Below, in pieces: positions 1 through 7,979 of a stretch of DNA of 64,000 bases. The stretch is from positions 14,694,697-14,758,696 of the forward strand of contig OX453274.1 in assembly GCA_949710005.1 (NCBI GenBank). Reading direction: 5' to 3'. The notes under the pieces were generated by a model, which saw only the letters and a program-made list of their open reading frames with translations, searched no databases and was not told the origin of the DNA. This stretch comes from Ricordea florida. Its lineage: Eukaryota > Cnidaria > Anthozoa > Corallimorpharia > Ricordeidae. Positions within the stretch are counted from its first letter, which is position 1; each line of letters opens with the position of its first letter. A program made the position numbers and the translations under genes.

Positions 1-432
1 ACATCGAAAGGTGGCGGTTCAAACGTACCAACAACGCCTCCTTCGGATTCAAGTTCATTAGCATCTCCCAGTGGCTCCTCAGCCACAACCACCCCGCAAC
101 CCTTACAATCGACACCTGAGTCGATAAACTCGCAATCGAGCGCTAGTACGCCGATGGAGCAACTTCAGAATACCCGTACGCCGATAGTTCCAACAAGGCC
201 CACAAACGAGGGCGGCCGAATCAATCGTGTTCTCGCGCCATTGCTGGACGTGAACGCGGATGAAAGTGTACAAGGAGGTCAAGTACCAGTGGAAATTCTT
301 GACCACCTTAAATCATTTATACAGAGACAGGAGGAGTTCAACCAGCGCCTCGAACAGAGGATCGAAGAAAACATCACCCAAAGCCAAAAAGGGCGGGAAA
401 AAAAGTCAAGACGCTTGCCCAAGGCTCTTACA
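1..432 (+). CDS. Host gene A, exon (5' end outside window)
   Basis: The frame is open from base 1 to a splice donor (ACA|GTAAGT) at 433. It encodes a low-complexity Ser/Thr/Pro-rich stretch followed by a charged, probably coiled-coil segment rich in Glu, Gln and Arg and a basic end. The exon ends in phase 0, which fits the next exon. I do not recognise the family. Ser/Pro-rich linker followed by a helical basic region suggests a nuclear protein, but that is inference. Confidence 0.55.
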
Positions 433-1276
433 GTAAGTTTAACACTTCTGTAGTTTTCACCTTTTTTCGGATTTTATTTATTATTATCTTTTTTCGCTCA
501 CACTTGAAATTTCAAGAACCCCCGTATCAACGAAAAGAGATAAAAGCTACGTGTAGGCCTGCAAAAATGTTCAGAGGCATTTCTGTGACGTCATAAGGGC
601 AATGTGAACCCATTGTTAAAAATTACAGTAGTAGTAACCCTTATTTGCATGCCAAAAGCAAGGGGAAATAGTGATCCTTTTCCAACTGACTGCCCATACC
701 ATCTACTGAGAGATAAAGAAATCCATAGGGTCAGAATTTCAAGGGCCATTTCTGAAGGGAGAAAGATGTTAGAACTTTGATTCTCTGTTTTCTTTAGGGT
801 AATAAAAATTTAAATCTTTGAAAAGGTAAAATTCGAATGCCCTCAATAGCAGAGGGTGGGGGTGGAAGTAACCTGAGATCAGGCCAATTTTAGCAGTTCT
901 CATACATTCTCTATTTTCATTTCGCCTTGCCCACCGGAATGTTATTTTCAAAGCGAAACAAAAATAGAGCCTGATCTCAGGTTAGGGTTAAAGAAAATAA
1001 TGGCTGAGTTGGTGATTCTTCAATATTTGTACTGGCACCTTCTTTGACAAAGAAAAAATAAGGTGAATGTTAGGGGAATTCAAAGCTATTATATAACTTA
1101 AACTGAGTATGGATAGCCAGCTACAATTACCTAGTTCTTGCCCTTCTTTGAATTTTTTTTGTTATTCTTTTGTTGACTCTCCTTCCTCCATTAGACCCCA
1201 TTTAACAGCTGTAATAATTTCAATATTACTAGTAGCTGTTTTTTTTTTTTTATCATTTACATTTTGCATTCAATAG
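433..1276 (+). other. Intron of host gene A
   Basis: There are GT...AG ends and AT-rich sequence. The short open frames here have no coding character and I see no repeat family. Confidence 0.4.
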
Positions 1277-1350
1277 GCCAATGTTCGAGAAGTTTACAAA
1301 AGCCTTGTTGGAGATGATGGAGCACAAATCCTCTGGGACTTTTCCAAAAG
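1277..1350 (+). CDS. Host gene A, exon
   Basis: A 74-base exon between an AG acceptor at 1275-1276 and a GTAGTT donor at 1351. Read from phase 0 it gives an open peptide containing REVYKSLVGDDGA and ends in phase 2, matching the following exon. No known domain is recognised. Confidence 0.5.
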
Positions 1351-1474
1351 GTAGTTAATGTACCATCTTTCTTTTGATTAATTTTTAGTTTCAAACTATA
1401 ACAGTGAAATTTTATTTGATTTGGTCTGATTGGTGCTAATATACATGTAACAGTGTGGACTGTTTACATTTTAG

Positions 1475-1566
1475 CTTTGATGGACCTGAAAACAAAAATG
1501 TGAACCAGCTAATTTTAGCTGGAGTACAGAGCACAGATGGTGTAACCCCAGTTAGCACAATAAAAG
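1475..1566 (+). CDS. Host gene A, exon
   Basis: A 92-base exon preceded by a pyrimidine-rich tract and TTAG, followed by the donor GTAATG. It continues the frame (FDGPENKNVNQLILAG) and ends in phase 1. The phases 2 to 1 fit both neighbours. Confidence 0.5.
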
Positions 1567-1937
1567 GTAATGCTTGTTTTTGTTTTTTTCCTTTTCTGGA
1601 GCTTTATCAATTAACTGATACAGTTCCATTCTTAATTTAGTTGATTGTTTAGTTTGACTACCATAAAAAGGAAAAAACCTTCCGCTTCAATGCAGGAGCA
1701 GACCCTTTTTTCACTCTGGTTTTGTTGCTCTATTCTCTGCTGGTGAAATGAGAGCCGTAAAAAGCATCTGCTCCAGTAGGCTACCCCTCTCCAATTCTTC
1801 AATAGTTTATTGGAAGTGTTTGTGTCCCTTAATTATCTAATACACATGTGTGTTTTTTAATCTAACAAGCAAAATATCTAAGAACTGTAGCCTCTCTCTA
1901 CTACTAGTATTGCAACAACACTGAATTTCTGTTTTAG

Positions 1938-2044
1938 CTGCCATGAGAGTCCACTTTCGAACAAAGCGGAGGCAGCACCAAAACTCAAGAGATGACAGTG
2001 GGGCTGCCTTGAAACAACAGAGAGTCCGAAGCCGCCTTAACACG
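1938..2044 (+). CDS. Host gene A, exon
   Basis: A 107-base exon between TTTTAG and GTACAT. It enters in phase 1 and leaves in phase 0, and encodes a very basic peptide (MRVHFRTKRRQHQ, then RVRSRLNT) that could bind nucleic acid or act as a nuclear localisation signal. Later exons are not visible, because the Helitron relic, an N gap and E1 follow. Confidence 0.5.
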
Positions 2045-2334
2045 GTACATTATATTCTAAAGTGCATGCAGTTTTGTTTTTTATTATTATTATTTCCCAT
2101 CTCCAGAGCAGTCAGATTGCAATAGAACCCTGACACTTGCAAGAGCTCTGGGGCTGAGTTGTTCAAAGCTGGGTTAAGATAAACCAGGGTTAGTGCAGGA
2201 TTTGAATTCTGATTTGAAAGCTTAAAAAGCATAAATCAGTTTTAATTCTTTTTGTCTACAAGTTGATGATTGGAAGCTTCAAAAATAACAAAGAAAATTG
2301 TCTGAGAAAATGCTTTTGAACACAAGAAAAAGAA

Positions 2335-2534
2335 NNNNNNNNNNNNNNNNNNNNNNNNNNNNNNNNNNNNNNNNNNNNNNNNNNNNNNNNNNNNNNNNNN
2401 NNNNNNNNNNNNNNNNNNNNNNNNNNNNNNNNNNNNNNNNNNNNNNNNNNNNNNNNNNNNNNNNNNNNNNNNNNNNNNNNNNNNNNNNNNNNNNNNNNNN
2501 NNNNNNNNNNNNNNNNNNNNNNNNNNNNNNNNNN
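2335..2534. other. Assembly gap (200 N)
   Basis: Exactly 200 undetermined bases, the usual size of a placeholder. Its real length is unknown, and it interrupts the Helitron relic. Confidence 0.99.
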
Positions 2535-2943
2535 TTTTGAAAATCAGTACAATATGTGTCAGAGTTTTGTACAAATTCACTCCAATCCTCATGGTCAGCA
2601 GATTGTGAGCTTATATTATCTACCCATGTATCTTGTACTTGTATACCCTCACTTTTAAATAAATCACTTGTTTCCACAAGATATTTGGCTGAATCTAACA
2701 CTTTGTTAGTTCTTAAATTCTGAAACTGATAATGATGCTTGTAGGCCAGACGCGTTTTGAGTTTTACTGGAATGGTTTGTGGTTCGTTAATAGGCCTTGG
2801 CAAACACTGAACAGTTGAATTTACATCACTTGGTACATTGACAATACTTCCATAAATAGACAACTGACCACCCCTTGGTTGAATGGCATGAAATTTGCAT
2901 GAATTGGATACGAGGTGATATTAACCGTTCTTCCAATGGCGTT
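2535..2943 (-). pseudogene. Helitron-type replicase/helicase polyprotein relic
   Basis: On the minus strand one frame shows PLEERLISPRIQFMQI and the next shows PRGGQLSIYG, NVPSDVNSTV, LPRPI and IPVKLK. These motifs are typical of the region ahead of the helicase-like domain in animal Helitron proteins. The two parts lie in different frames, so there is a frameshift near 2895, and the 3' part is lost in the N gap. It is a decayed copy. Reverse coding and the absence of splice sites argue against a host exon. Confidence 0.6.
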
Positions 2944-3320
2944 AAATTTGATACGTTAGGCTTCTTAGAAAGCTCATTTTATTGGCTTTAGCACAGGTGG
3001 GCAATGGAAGTCCATTCGTCGAGCAGTTTAAGACGCCAAACCAGCGGGAGTACTTCCCAAGGTAAAAGAAATGCCAGACATATGAACAAAGGCTTCCAGA
3101 ATAAGACCCTGCGCCACTAAAAATCCGTCGTTTCCAAAGTGGTGCTATAGAACAACTTTGGTTACAAGACAACATTTCTCCATCGTTTCTCCATGCGAAA
3201 TCGGTATTCCGGAATTCTGTGGGTCTGCGGTCACATTTCTTATCAGCGGAAACCCAAATCCTCAACAGCAATTGAGGGACCAAGTGACGAAAGTGCAATT
3301 TCTTTTCCACTGCTATAACT
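2944..3320. other. Intergenic flank left of E1
   Basis: A 137-codon open frame on the minus strand crosses this stretch and runs into the E1 terminus. Its composition is not protein-like and it crosses the target-site duplication, so I do not call it a gene. No other structure is seen. Confidence 0.35.
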
Positions 3321-3325
3321 CCTTC
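3321..3325. repeat. E1 target-site duplication, left (CCTTC)
   Basis: CCTTC directly abuts the outer end of the left terminal inverted repeat and recurs directly after the right one. A 5-bp duplication fits the 5-6 bp reported for Mavericks/Polintons. Confidence 0.85.
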
Positions 3326-3679
3326 TGATGTGTGATTATGGGGACGCTGGCACACTTTTTTATTTCAATTTATTTCAATTTTATTTCGACTTTATTTAAA
3401 TTATAACAAGGATTTTATAAACTGGACGAGACGGGGCTCTTGTCAAAACTTCATAAATACTTCATCAATCCCTCACCAAACCCCAACCAAGCCTCCAACA
3501 AACCCGAGCCAAGCCTTCACCAAGCCTCTGCCAAGACTACGCGGGTCATGGTGTAATCAAACCCTTGTCAAACCATGGCTAATATGTTACAAAAATCGAT
3601 GTGAATATGATACGCGGTCCTGGCACATTTAATAAAAATTTAAAATAAAAAATGATTTAAAGATTGAAAAATAATAATT
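3326..3679 (+). repeat. E1 left terminal inverted repeat (354 bp)
   Basis: It matches the reverse complement of 18104-18456, with a one-base difference in an A run the only change I noted. The outer part has an AT-rich tract and a block of degenerate CCAAGCCT repeats (about 3478-3535). A second copy of the terminal GCTGGCACA-like motif lies near its inner end (about 3615-3632). The inner end contains the promoter box GATTTAAAGATT. Confidence 0.92.
3654..3665 (+). promoter_or_regulatory. Promoter box of the E1 SAP/Zn gene
   Basis: GATTTAAAGATT, 18 nt before the ATG at 3684, inside the terminal repeat. The same box is found at the other end of E1 before the polymerase gene. Confidence 0.7.
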
Positions 3680-3683
3680 AAAG

Positions 3684-4145
3684 ATGGAAAAATTAGAAAC
3701 TTTGAGTAAAACAAATTTGAAAAGAATTGCGAGTTATTTAAAAATTAAAGGAAGATCAAAACTATATTTAAGAGAAGATTTTATTAATGAGTTTAAAAAG
3801 TTTGAAGAAGAAAAAATTATAAATTTAATTGAAAAAGTCACCACTACTTGTCCTTATATTTGCATACATGAAAAACATAAATATTTTTGCAAAGAATGTA
3901 GAGGATCTCAAATATGCATTCATGATAAAGTTAAATATTTTTGCAAAAGTTGTAAAGGAGCACAAATATGTATACATGGAAGAGTTAAGTATCGGTGTAA
4001 AGAATGTGGCGGGTCACAAATATGCATACATAATAAACAAAAACAACAATGTAAGTATTGCGGAGGATCACAAATATGCGAACATGGTAAACAAAAAGCT
4101 TCTTGTAAGGAATGTAGAATAAAATTAAAAAAAATTATGATTTAA
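3684..4145 (+). CDS. SAP-like domain plus CxH/CxxC zinc-knuckle repeat protein
   Basis: A 153-aa protein. Residues 1-40 look like a SAP/HeH-type helix-loop-helix (SKTNLKRIASYLKIKGRSK). From about residue 53 there are five repeats of the pattern C-x-H-x7-C-x2-C with GSQ linkers (for example CIHDKVKYFCKSC), which should bind zinc. Similar CxH/CxxC repeats occur in giant-virus and algal proteins. The role is unknown; nucleic-acid binding is inferred from both domains. The E2 homologue is at 50762-51244. It is the outermost gene next to the TIR, transcribed inwards. Its N-terminal domain resembles that of the polymerase at the opposite terminus. Confidence 0.75.
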   Translation: MEKLETLSKTNLKRIASYLKIKGRSKLYLREDFINEFKKFEEEKIINLIEKVTTTCPYICIHEKHKYFCKECRGSQICIHDKVKYFCKSCKGAQICIHGRVKYRCKECGGSQICIHNKQKQQCKYCGGSQICEHGKQKASCKECRIKLKKIMI

Positions 4146-4150
4146 AGATA
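4141..4150 (+). promoter_or_regulatory. Promoter box of the E1 WHP gene
   Basis: TTTAAAGATA, 20 nt before the ATG at 4171. It overlaps the stop codon of the preceding gene. Confidence 0.6.
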
Positions 4151-4170
4151 TAAAATAAATTATTTAAAAA

Positions 4171-4698
4171 ATGGATGATGAAAACGGATTTAATGAGTTT
4201 TATTATCTTAATGAAAAAAGACTAGGCGTTCATGATTTTATAGAATCAATCAAGAAAGATTTGTTTAAAAAGATCTTAAAAAATATTGGTTTTATTGAGG
4301 GAATTTCTTTTGAAATATCGTATGGTAATATGTCTCGTTTTGATTTTTCTTATGATATAAAAAATTTTTTCGATATTGAGGTGTTTAATGATAAGTTTAC
4401 TAATGATATAATATATTATTTAAATGGAGAACAAGAAAGATATGATTTTATGATGAAATTTCTTTATGATGATGATGATGATGATGATGAACAGATAAAA
4501 TATAATATTAATAATGTTATTATTGATTCATTTAAAGCTGAGATGTTCATGGATTTTGATAAGATATTTCATAAAGAAGAATTTTACAAAGACTTACATG
4601 AGGATTTAATGGTTGAAGCATGGCATCCAAAAAGAGTTGTGGATTGGTGTTATGATATTGAGGAACAAGAAATTTTTAATTCTTTACCGGATGAATAA
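4171..4698 (+). CDS. WHP-motif hypothetical protein
   Basis: A 175-aa acidic protein with a run of seven Asp around residues 99-105 encoded by a GAT repeat. The C-terminus carries FYKDLHEDLM...AWHPKRVVDWC. This motif is shared with the E2 homologue ([11 protein letters not shown]) and, as I recall the family, with small proteins of giant viruses and Polinton-like viruses. The function is unknown. The N-terminal two thirds is poorly conserved between E1 and E2 and the tail is well conserved, so the tail is probably the functional part. It is convergent with the penton gene, and the two are separated by a hairpin. Confidence 0.7.
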   Translation: MDDENGFNEFYYLNEKRLGVHDFIESIKKDLFKKILKNIGFIEGISFEISYGNMSRFDFSYDIKNFFDIEVFNDKFTNDIIYYLNGEQERYDFMMKFLYDDDDDDDEQIKYNINNVIIDSFKAEMFMDFDKIFHKEEFYKDLHEDLMVEAWHPKRVVDWCYDIEEQEIFNSLPDE

Positions 4699-4725
4699 TC
4701 TTATATTTCTGTTACTAATAATTAT

Positions 4726-4755
4726 GTTATATAACCTAAATAATGGTTACATAAC
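4726..4755. terminator. 30-nt hairpin at a convergent gene junction (E1)
   Basis: Read on the minus strand it is GTTATGTAACC, an 8-nt loop, then GGTTATATAAC: an 11-bp stem with one G-U pair. It lies between the 3' ends of the WHP gene (+) and the penton gene (-). The same stem recurs twice in E2 at convergent junctions. It is likely a transcript 3'-end signal. Confidence 0.7.
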
Positions 4756-4761
4756 AAAAAT

Positions 4762-5397
4762 TTACCTAAATCTTAAACTAAAAGTTATGGGAGAACCATT
4801 CAGATCAAGTTTTTCCCATTTGTTATCTAAGATGGTTAAATCAAAATGGTTTATAACGCTATCATATTTTCGAACTGGAATTGTTGGATAATCCTTTGAG
4901 GGTATGTTTGCAAGTAGGTTTGATGGTGTGAGTTTCACAAGTTCTCCATATTTGGTTTTATTCATATATGAAGACTTATTATCCACTATACTACACATAA
5001 GTCTCAGCGGCTCCTTAATCTGTATATTTATAGGGTATAATTTACCAGGATTTATAACTTCAGGCACCCCCAATCCAACCGCTAACCCTCTCGTAAGTTT
5101 AATGTTAAAGTTCTTATTTGAATATAGATAGTCAACAGTGTCTGTCTCAATGATTGTTATCTTTGCCTTATCAGTATCATTAAGAAAGATCGATTGAATA
5201 TCACGCAACGAATATGTACCGGGTTGAATTATTATTAAGGCTTGATTCTTTTCATTGTATAATATCTGTTGATCCTTGAAATTAATCAATCTTTTGGTTT
5301 TTATATTACAATCCAGGAGTTGTATCTCCCGAAGATTTTTCAGCGGAGGATCTAAATAAATCCTTGTTTCAGACTCATACATGGTAATGCTTAACAT
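4762..5397 (-). CDS. mCP: Penton-like minor capsid protein
   Basis: A 211-aa protein. The order of motifs matches Polinton penton (PX-type) proteins: an early strand pair (LREIQLLDCNI), GTYS with a helix, NIKLTRGLAVGLGVP, then LRLMCSIVD, a Y/V-rich middle and a C-terminus ending TFSLRFR. These are known to be single jelly-roll vertex proteins. The assignment rests on pattern, not search. It is the last gene of the late block. The E2 homologue is 49584-50213. In E1 a double hairpin (5401-5430) sits between its promoter box and ATG. Confidence 0.6.
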   Translation of the reverse strand: MLSITMYESETRIYLDPPLKNLREIQLLDCNIKTKRLINFKDQQILYNEKNQALIIIQPGTYSLRDIQSIFLNDTDKAKITIIETDTVDYLYSNKNFNIKLTRGLAVGLGVPEVINPGKLYPINIQIKEPLRLMCSIVDNKSSYMNKTKYGELVKLTPSNLLANIPSKDYPTIPVRKYDSVINHFDLTILDNKWEKLDLNGSPITFSLRFR

Positions 5398-5400
5398 TTT

Positions 5401-5430
5401 CCGCGTAGCGGGGAGGTCTTTAGACCGATT
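5401..5430 (-). repeat. GC double-hairpin element, copy 1
   Basis: Hairpin 1 is CCGC-GTA-GCGG, the spacer is GGAG, hairpin 2 is GGTCT-TT-AGACC, and the tail is GATT. It lies three bases before the penton ATG. Subtracting its 30 nt from the 52-nt box-to-ATG distance gives about 22 nt, the normal spacing, so it looks like a clean insertion into the leader. Its second hairpin, read on the minus strand, contains TCTAAAGA, which mimics the promoter box. Confidence 0.75.
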
Positions 5431-5650
5431 TTTTGATTACATCATATTCATCTTTAAATTTGCATTGACGTAATCACATTCCTGAGCGACGTTAGAAACC
5501 GACCTTTTTGAAGTAAACATAAAATCTACTTTTCGATTTCAAATCCACTTTACATTTTGCTTGTTGCTACGTCGTAAAAGTATGCAATCTATTGTTCTAC
5601 ACGTGAACGCTAATCCAAAAACAATGATAATCACGTGAAATGGCCATGAA
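5431..5650. other. E1-specific spacer between 521-aa and penton genes
   Basis: E2 has 34 bp between these genes and E1 has about 253. The promoter box for penton (minus strand ATTTAAAGAT) is at 5450-5459. About 190 bp upstream of it has no counterpart in E2 and no coding potential that I can see. Confidence 0.5.
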
Positions 5651-7216
5651 CTACCGAAATAGATACCACGCAAATACGCCAGTCGCAATTATAATTGCTA
5701 ATATATTATCTTCATGTTGCGTGGTCACGTCCGGTTTTACGCGTAGCGAGTCTGAGCCTTTGTCAGGCTTTTCATTTTGCGTTGGAGAGATTTTTGGTTT
5801 TGGATTTGTCTCAACTATTGAATGAGGTAACTTTAACTTTGAAGATCCTAAGTTATGACTTATTCCAACCGGTTTTGCTTCAGTGTTTAGGGAATTATTC
5901 GCCCCAAATTTCATATCATTAGTCGCTTTCATAAGTTTGTTATTATATCCAACCACGCTTTCAGTGTTAATTATCATATTACTTGGCATCAACCACAAAC
6001 CTGGAGCAATAGCTAAATCAAGGCGTAATTTCGCTTCTTGTACAGATAATTGATATCTTTGTATAGAGCTAGAAATGTCATTCTCAATCACACTACTCTC
6101 AAATAAAGCTAAGAATTCTTGTTGTGTCTCGATTGCTCCTCCACCATTACCATAAATCGAGTTTCTAGTGTTAACTTGTGCTCCCAATATACAGTAAACA
6201 AAAGCTTCAGCGGATCGATTCAATCTACCGAGTCCAGCTTTAGTGAGCCCATGTCCACTTGTTGGGATAAACCAAGCATATTTGAAATCAGCAAAGTCAT
6301 CATTACGAATAAATGAGATAAGATTACCCTTTTCTTTCTTACCACCTTCATCAGCGAATTTACCGCCTTCACCAGGCCATTGATCTGCTTCATAATCATA
6401 ATTTCTTACAACATGAACATTTTGATATCCTCCACCTTTTCCATGGTATCCAGAACCATAATCAAGGAATATATCTCCTAAGCCCCCGTTTCTACCACCT
6501 TTCCATCTAAAATCAGAATTATTACTAACCCCAAATTCAGCACACAATCGTTGATATGCAACTTTATTATATGGATTATTATTTATCACAAAAGGTTGTT
6601 CATCTGGCAAAGGCAGTTTCATTTCATACAATATTCGCCTTATTGTGAAATATATATGAAACTTTATAAAACTACTAATTACTTTAGGATAATTTAGACT
6701 CTCGAAAGGACTTATCCCACAACCAGATGTCGCACACCATACCGCAAAGTTAAGTTGTTGTGGCCAATAATTCATATCTGGTTTATTTAACCACTTTCTA
6801 CTTTGTTTTCCAAATTTGAATGTTACAACTTGTGATGTAAATATGTTTCTCATTTTTGCTGTGAATTTCTTCGTATTTGAAACATATATATCTAGTGAGG
6901 TTAGCATTTTTGTTACATCAGTTGTAAAGTCATCAAAGTTAATAGCTGGTATTGGGTAAGTTCGATTGGTTATGGATAAACTCTTTGGAAAAGATGAAAC
7001 TACTTCCGGTAAACTTAACCCTAAATCTTCCCATAACAATGTTTTCAAATTAGGAGAAAGAGTATCGGTCCATGTTTTTCCAGTAGGATCATCATTAGAC
7101 ATGACAGTCATCTCATTATATTTCCACTTAATATATCCTCCATATGAATCATTCACAAATGTAAATTTATCAAGACTAGCTTTTGGGTATCTATTTTTGA
7201 AATTCTCGAATAACAT
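5651..7216 (-). CDS. Large late protein with C-terminal membrane anchor
   Basis: A 521-aa protein of unrecognised family. The N-terminal and middle parts are globular, with conserved blocks (WLNKPDMNYWPQQLNFAVWC, RWKGG, GLGRLNRSAEAFVYC). A variable Ser/Thr/Pro/Lys linker covers about residues 450-500. The last 20 residues are a hydrophobic helix ending in Arg, a tail-anchor layout. The E2 homologue is 47948-49549 (533 aa). Its place between the membrane proteins and penton suggests a virion or entry-related structural protein, which is inference. The linker contains a possible decayed GC hairpin (5740-5769) missing in E2. Confidence 0.65.
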   Translation of the reverse strand: MLFENFKNRYPKASLDKFTFVNDSYGGYIKWKYNEMTVMSNDDPTGKTWTDTLSPNLKTLLWEDLGLSLPEVVSSFPKSLSITNRTYPIPAINFDDFTTDVTKMLTSLDIYVSNTKKFTAKMRNIFTSQVVTFKFGKQSRKWLNKPDMNYWPQQLNFAVWCATSGCGISPFESLNYPKVISSFIKFHIYFTIRRILYEMKLPLPDEQPFVINNNPYNKVAYQRLCAEFGVSNNSDFRWKGGRNGGLGDIFLDYGSGYHGKGGGYQNVHVVRNYDYEADQWPGEGGKFADEGGKKEKGNLISFIRNDDFADFKYAWFIPTSGHGLTKAGLGRLNRSAEAFVYCILGAQVNTRNSIYGNGGGAIETQQEFLALFESSVIENDISSSIQRYQLSVQEAKLRLDLAIAPGLWLMPSNMIINTESVVGYNNKLMKATNDMKFGANNSLNTEAKPVGISHNLGSSKLKLPHSIVETNPKPKISPTQNEKPDKGSDSLRVKPDVTTQHEDNILAIIIATGVFAWYLFR

Positions 7217-7335
7217 CTTATTCTTTGTGTTTCAGATAATCTGGTCTTTAGATTAAGAATAAGATGTAAATTGTTATCAATTAATTTCTTTTCTAATGCC
7301 TGCAAAACAATTACAACCCACATCAGTTCTTTCAT
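7153..7335 (-). CDS. Small hydrophobic ORF conserved at its start in E2
   Basis: A 60-codon ORF that overlaps the start of the 521-aa gene in another frame. Its first dozen residues (MKELMWVVIVLQAL) resemble the 21-aa ORF at the same place in E2 ([14 protein letters not shown]). The remainder overlaps the promoter and next gene and is not conserved. It may encode a micro-peptide, or the similarity may only reflect conserved leader DNA. Confidence 0.35.
   Translation of the reverse strand: MKELMWVVIVLQALEKKLIDNNLHLILNLKTRLSETQRIRCYSRISKIDTQKLVLINLHL
7243..7254 (-). promoter_or_regulatory. Promoter box of the 521-aa gene
   Basis: AATCTAAAGACC on the minus strand, 26 nt before the ATG. This is the TCTAAAGA variant. 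Confidence 0.6.
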
Positions 7336-7344
7336 ATGATATTT

Positions 7345-7941
7345 TTAATGAGCGGGAGTGGTTAACTCTTTTAATAGATCTGCACGAACTTCTCTTCTTA
7401 TCTGCGACATGTTTAAGTTTTTTTCTGTATCTCTCCTAAATTTTTGTCTGATTTCTAGTTTTAGTTTTTGAAACTTTTCCAACTCTGCTAAAATTATAGA
7501 AAATTCTTGATCAGATATAACATTATCTTTCAATGCCTTTGAAACCAAGTCGTTAATGGTGTTTAATTTTGACTTTGCTATAGAAGCAGTCTGTTCATGT
7601 TTGCTAACTTTATTTGAAAGTCGTTTAGAAGCAGCACCGAATCCAACCGATATTCCTCCACAAATTCCACCCACAACACCCAACGGAACACCAATAATAG
7701 CACCAAAACCGGTAAGAGAAGTCCCCAGCCCGCTTGCGGATAGAATAACAGAAAGCACTCCACTACAAACACTGATTTTTGTAAATATTCCTCTTGCTCT
7801 ATTGTATTTTTTCCTTACATCTTCATAATGTTTAATTTCTTTCTCAAGATTTTGTAATACTTCACTTGATTTTTGTAGCCTGAAATTGACTGGATCTGAA
7901 TTATTAGGTAATCCAGGGTAAATTCTATTGTATTCATCCAT
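7345..7941 (-). CDS. Coiled-coil protein with glycine-rich membrane hairpin
   Basis: A 198-aa protein. Residues about 20-50 form a charged helix, about 55-105 form two hydrophobic Gly-rich segments ([17 protein letters not shown] and VPLGVVGGICGGISVGFG), and the C-terminal half is helical and Lys/Glu-rich. It probably inserts as a membrane hairpin with cytoplasmic coils. The E2 homologue (47231-47848) is highly similar. No enzymatic motif is seen. Small membrane proteins of this kind are common in Polinton late blocks, and a virion membrane role is inferred. Confidence 0.65.
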   Translation of the reverse strand: MDEYNRIYPGLPNNSDPVNFRLQKSSEVLQNLEKEIKHYEDVRKKYNRARGIFTKISVCSGVLSVILSASGLGTSLTGFGAIIGVPLGVVGGICGGISVGFGAASKRLSNKVSKHEQTASIAKSKLNTINDLVSKALKDNVISDQEFSIILAELEKFQKLKLEIRQKFRRDTEKNLNMSQIRREVRADLLKELTTPAH

Positions 7942-7965
7942 ATTGTATTTTACTGAACGGTATGA

Positions 7966-7977
7966 TATCTTTAAATT
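7966..7977 (-). promoter_or_regulatory. Promoter box of the 198-aa gene
   Basis: ATTTAAAGATAT on the minus strand, 24 nt before the ATG, followed by the imperfect palindrome TACTGTTCAGTA-like element. Confidence 0.65.
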
Positions 7978-7979
7978 TG

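Noticed and set aside
2242-2592. Open frames running through the N gap
   Set aside because: They consist mostly of undetermined residues. Only the Helitron-like part outside the gap is supported.
3320-3326. A 6-bp target duplication for E1
   Set aside because: The flanking bases on the two sides (T before CCTTC, A after) do not match, so only 5 bp are duplicated. The same holds for E2.
2942-3355. 137-codon minus-strand ORF at the E1 left border
   Set aside because: It crosses the target-site duplication and the TIR, so it is not one biological unit, and it has no recognisable domain.
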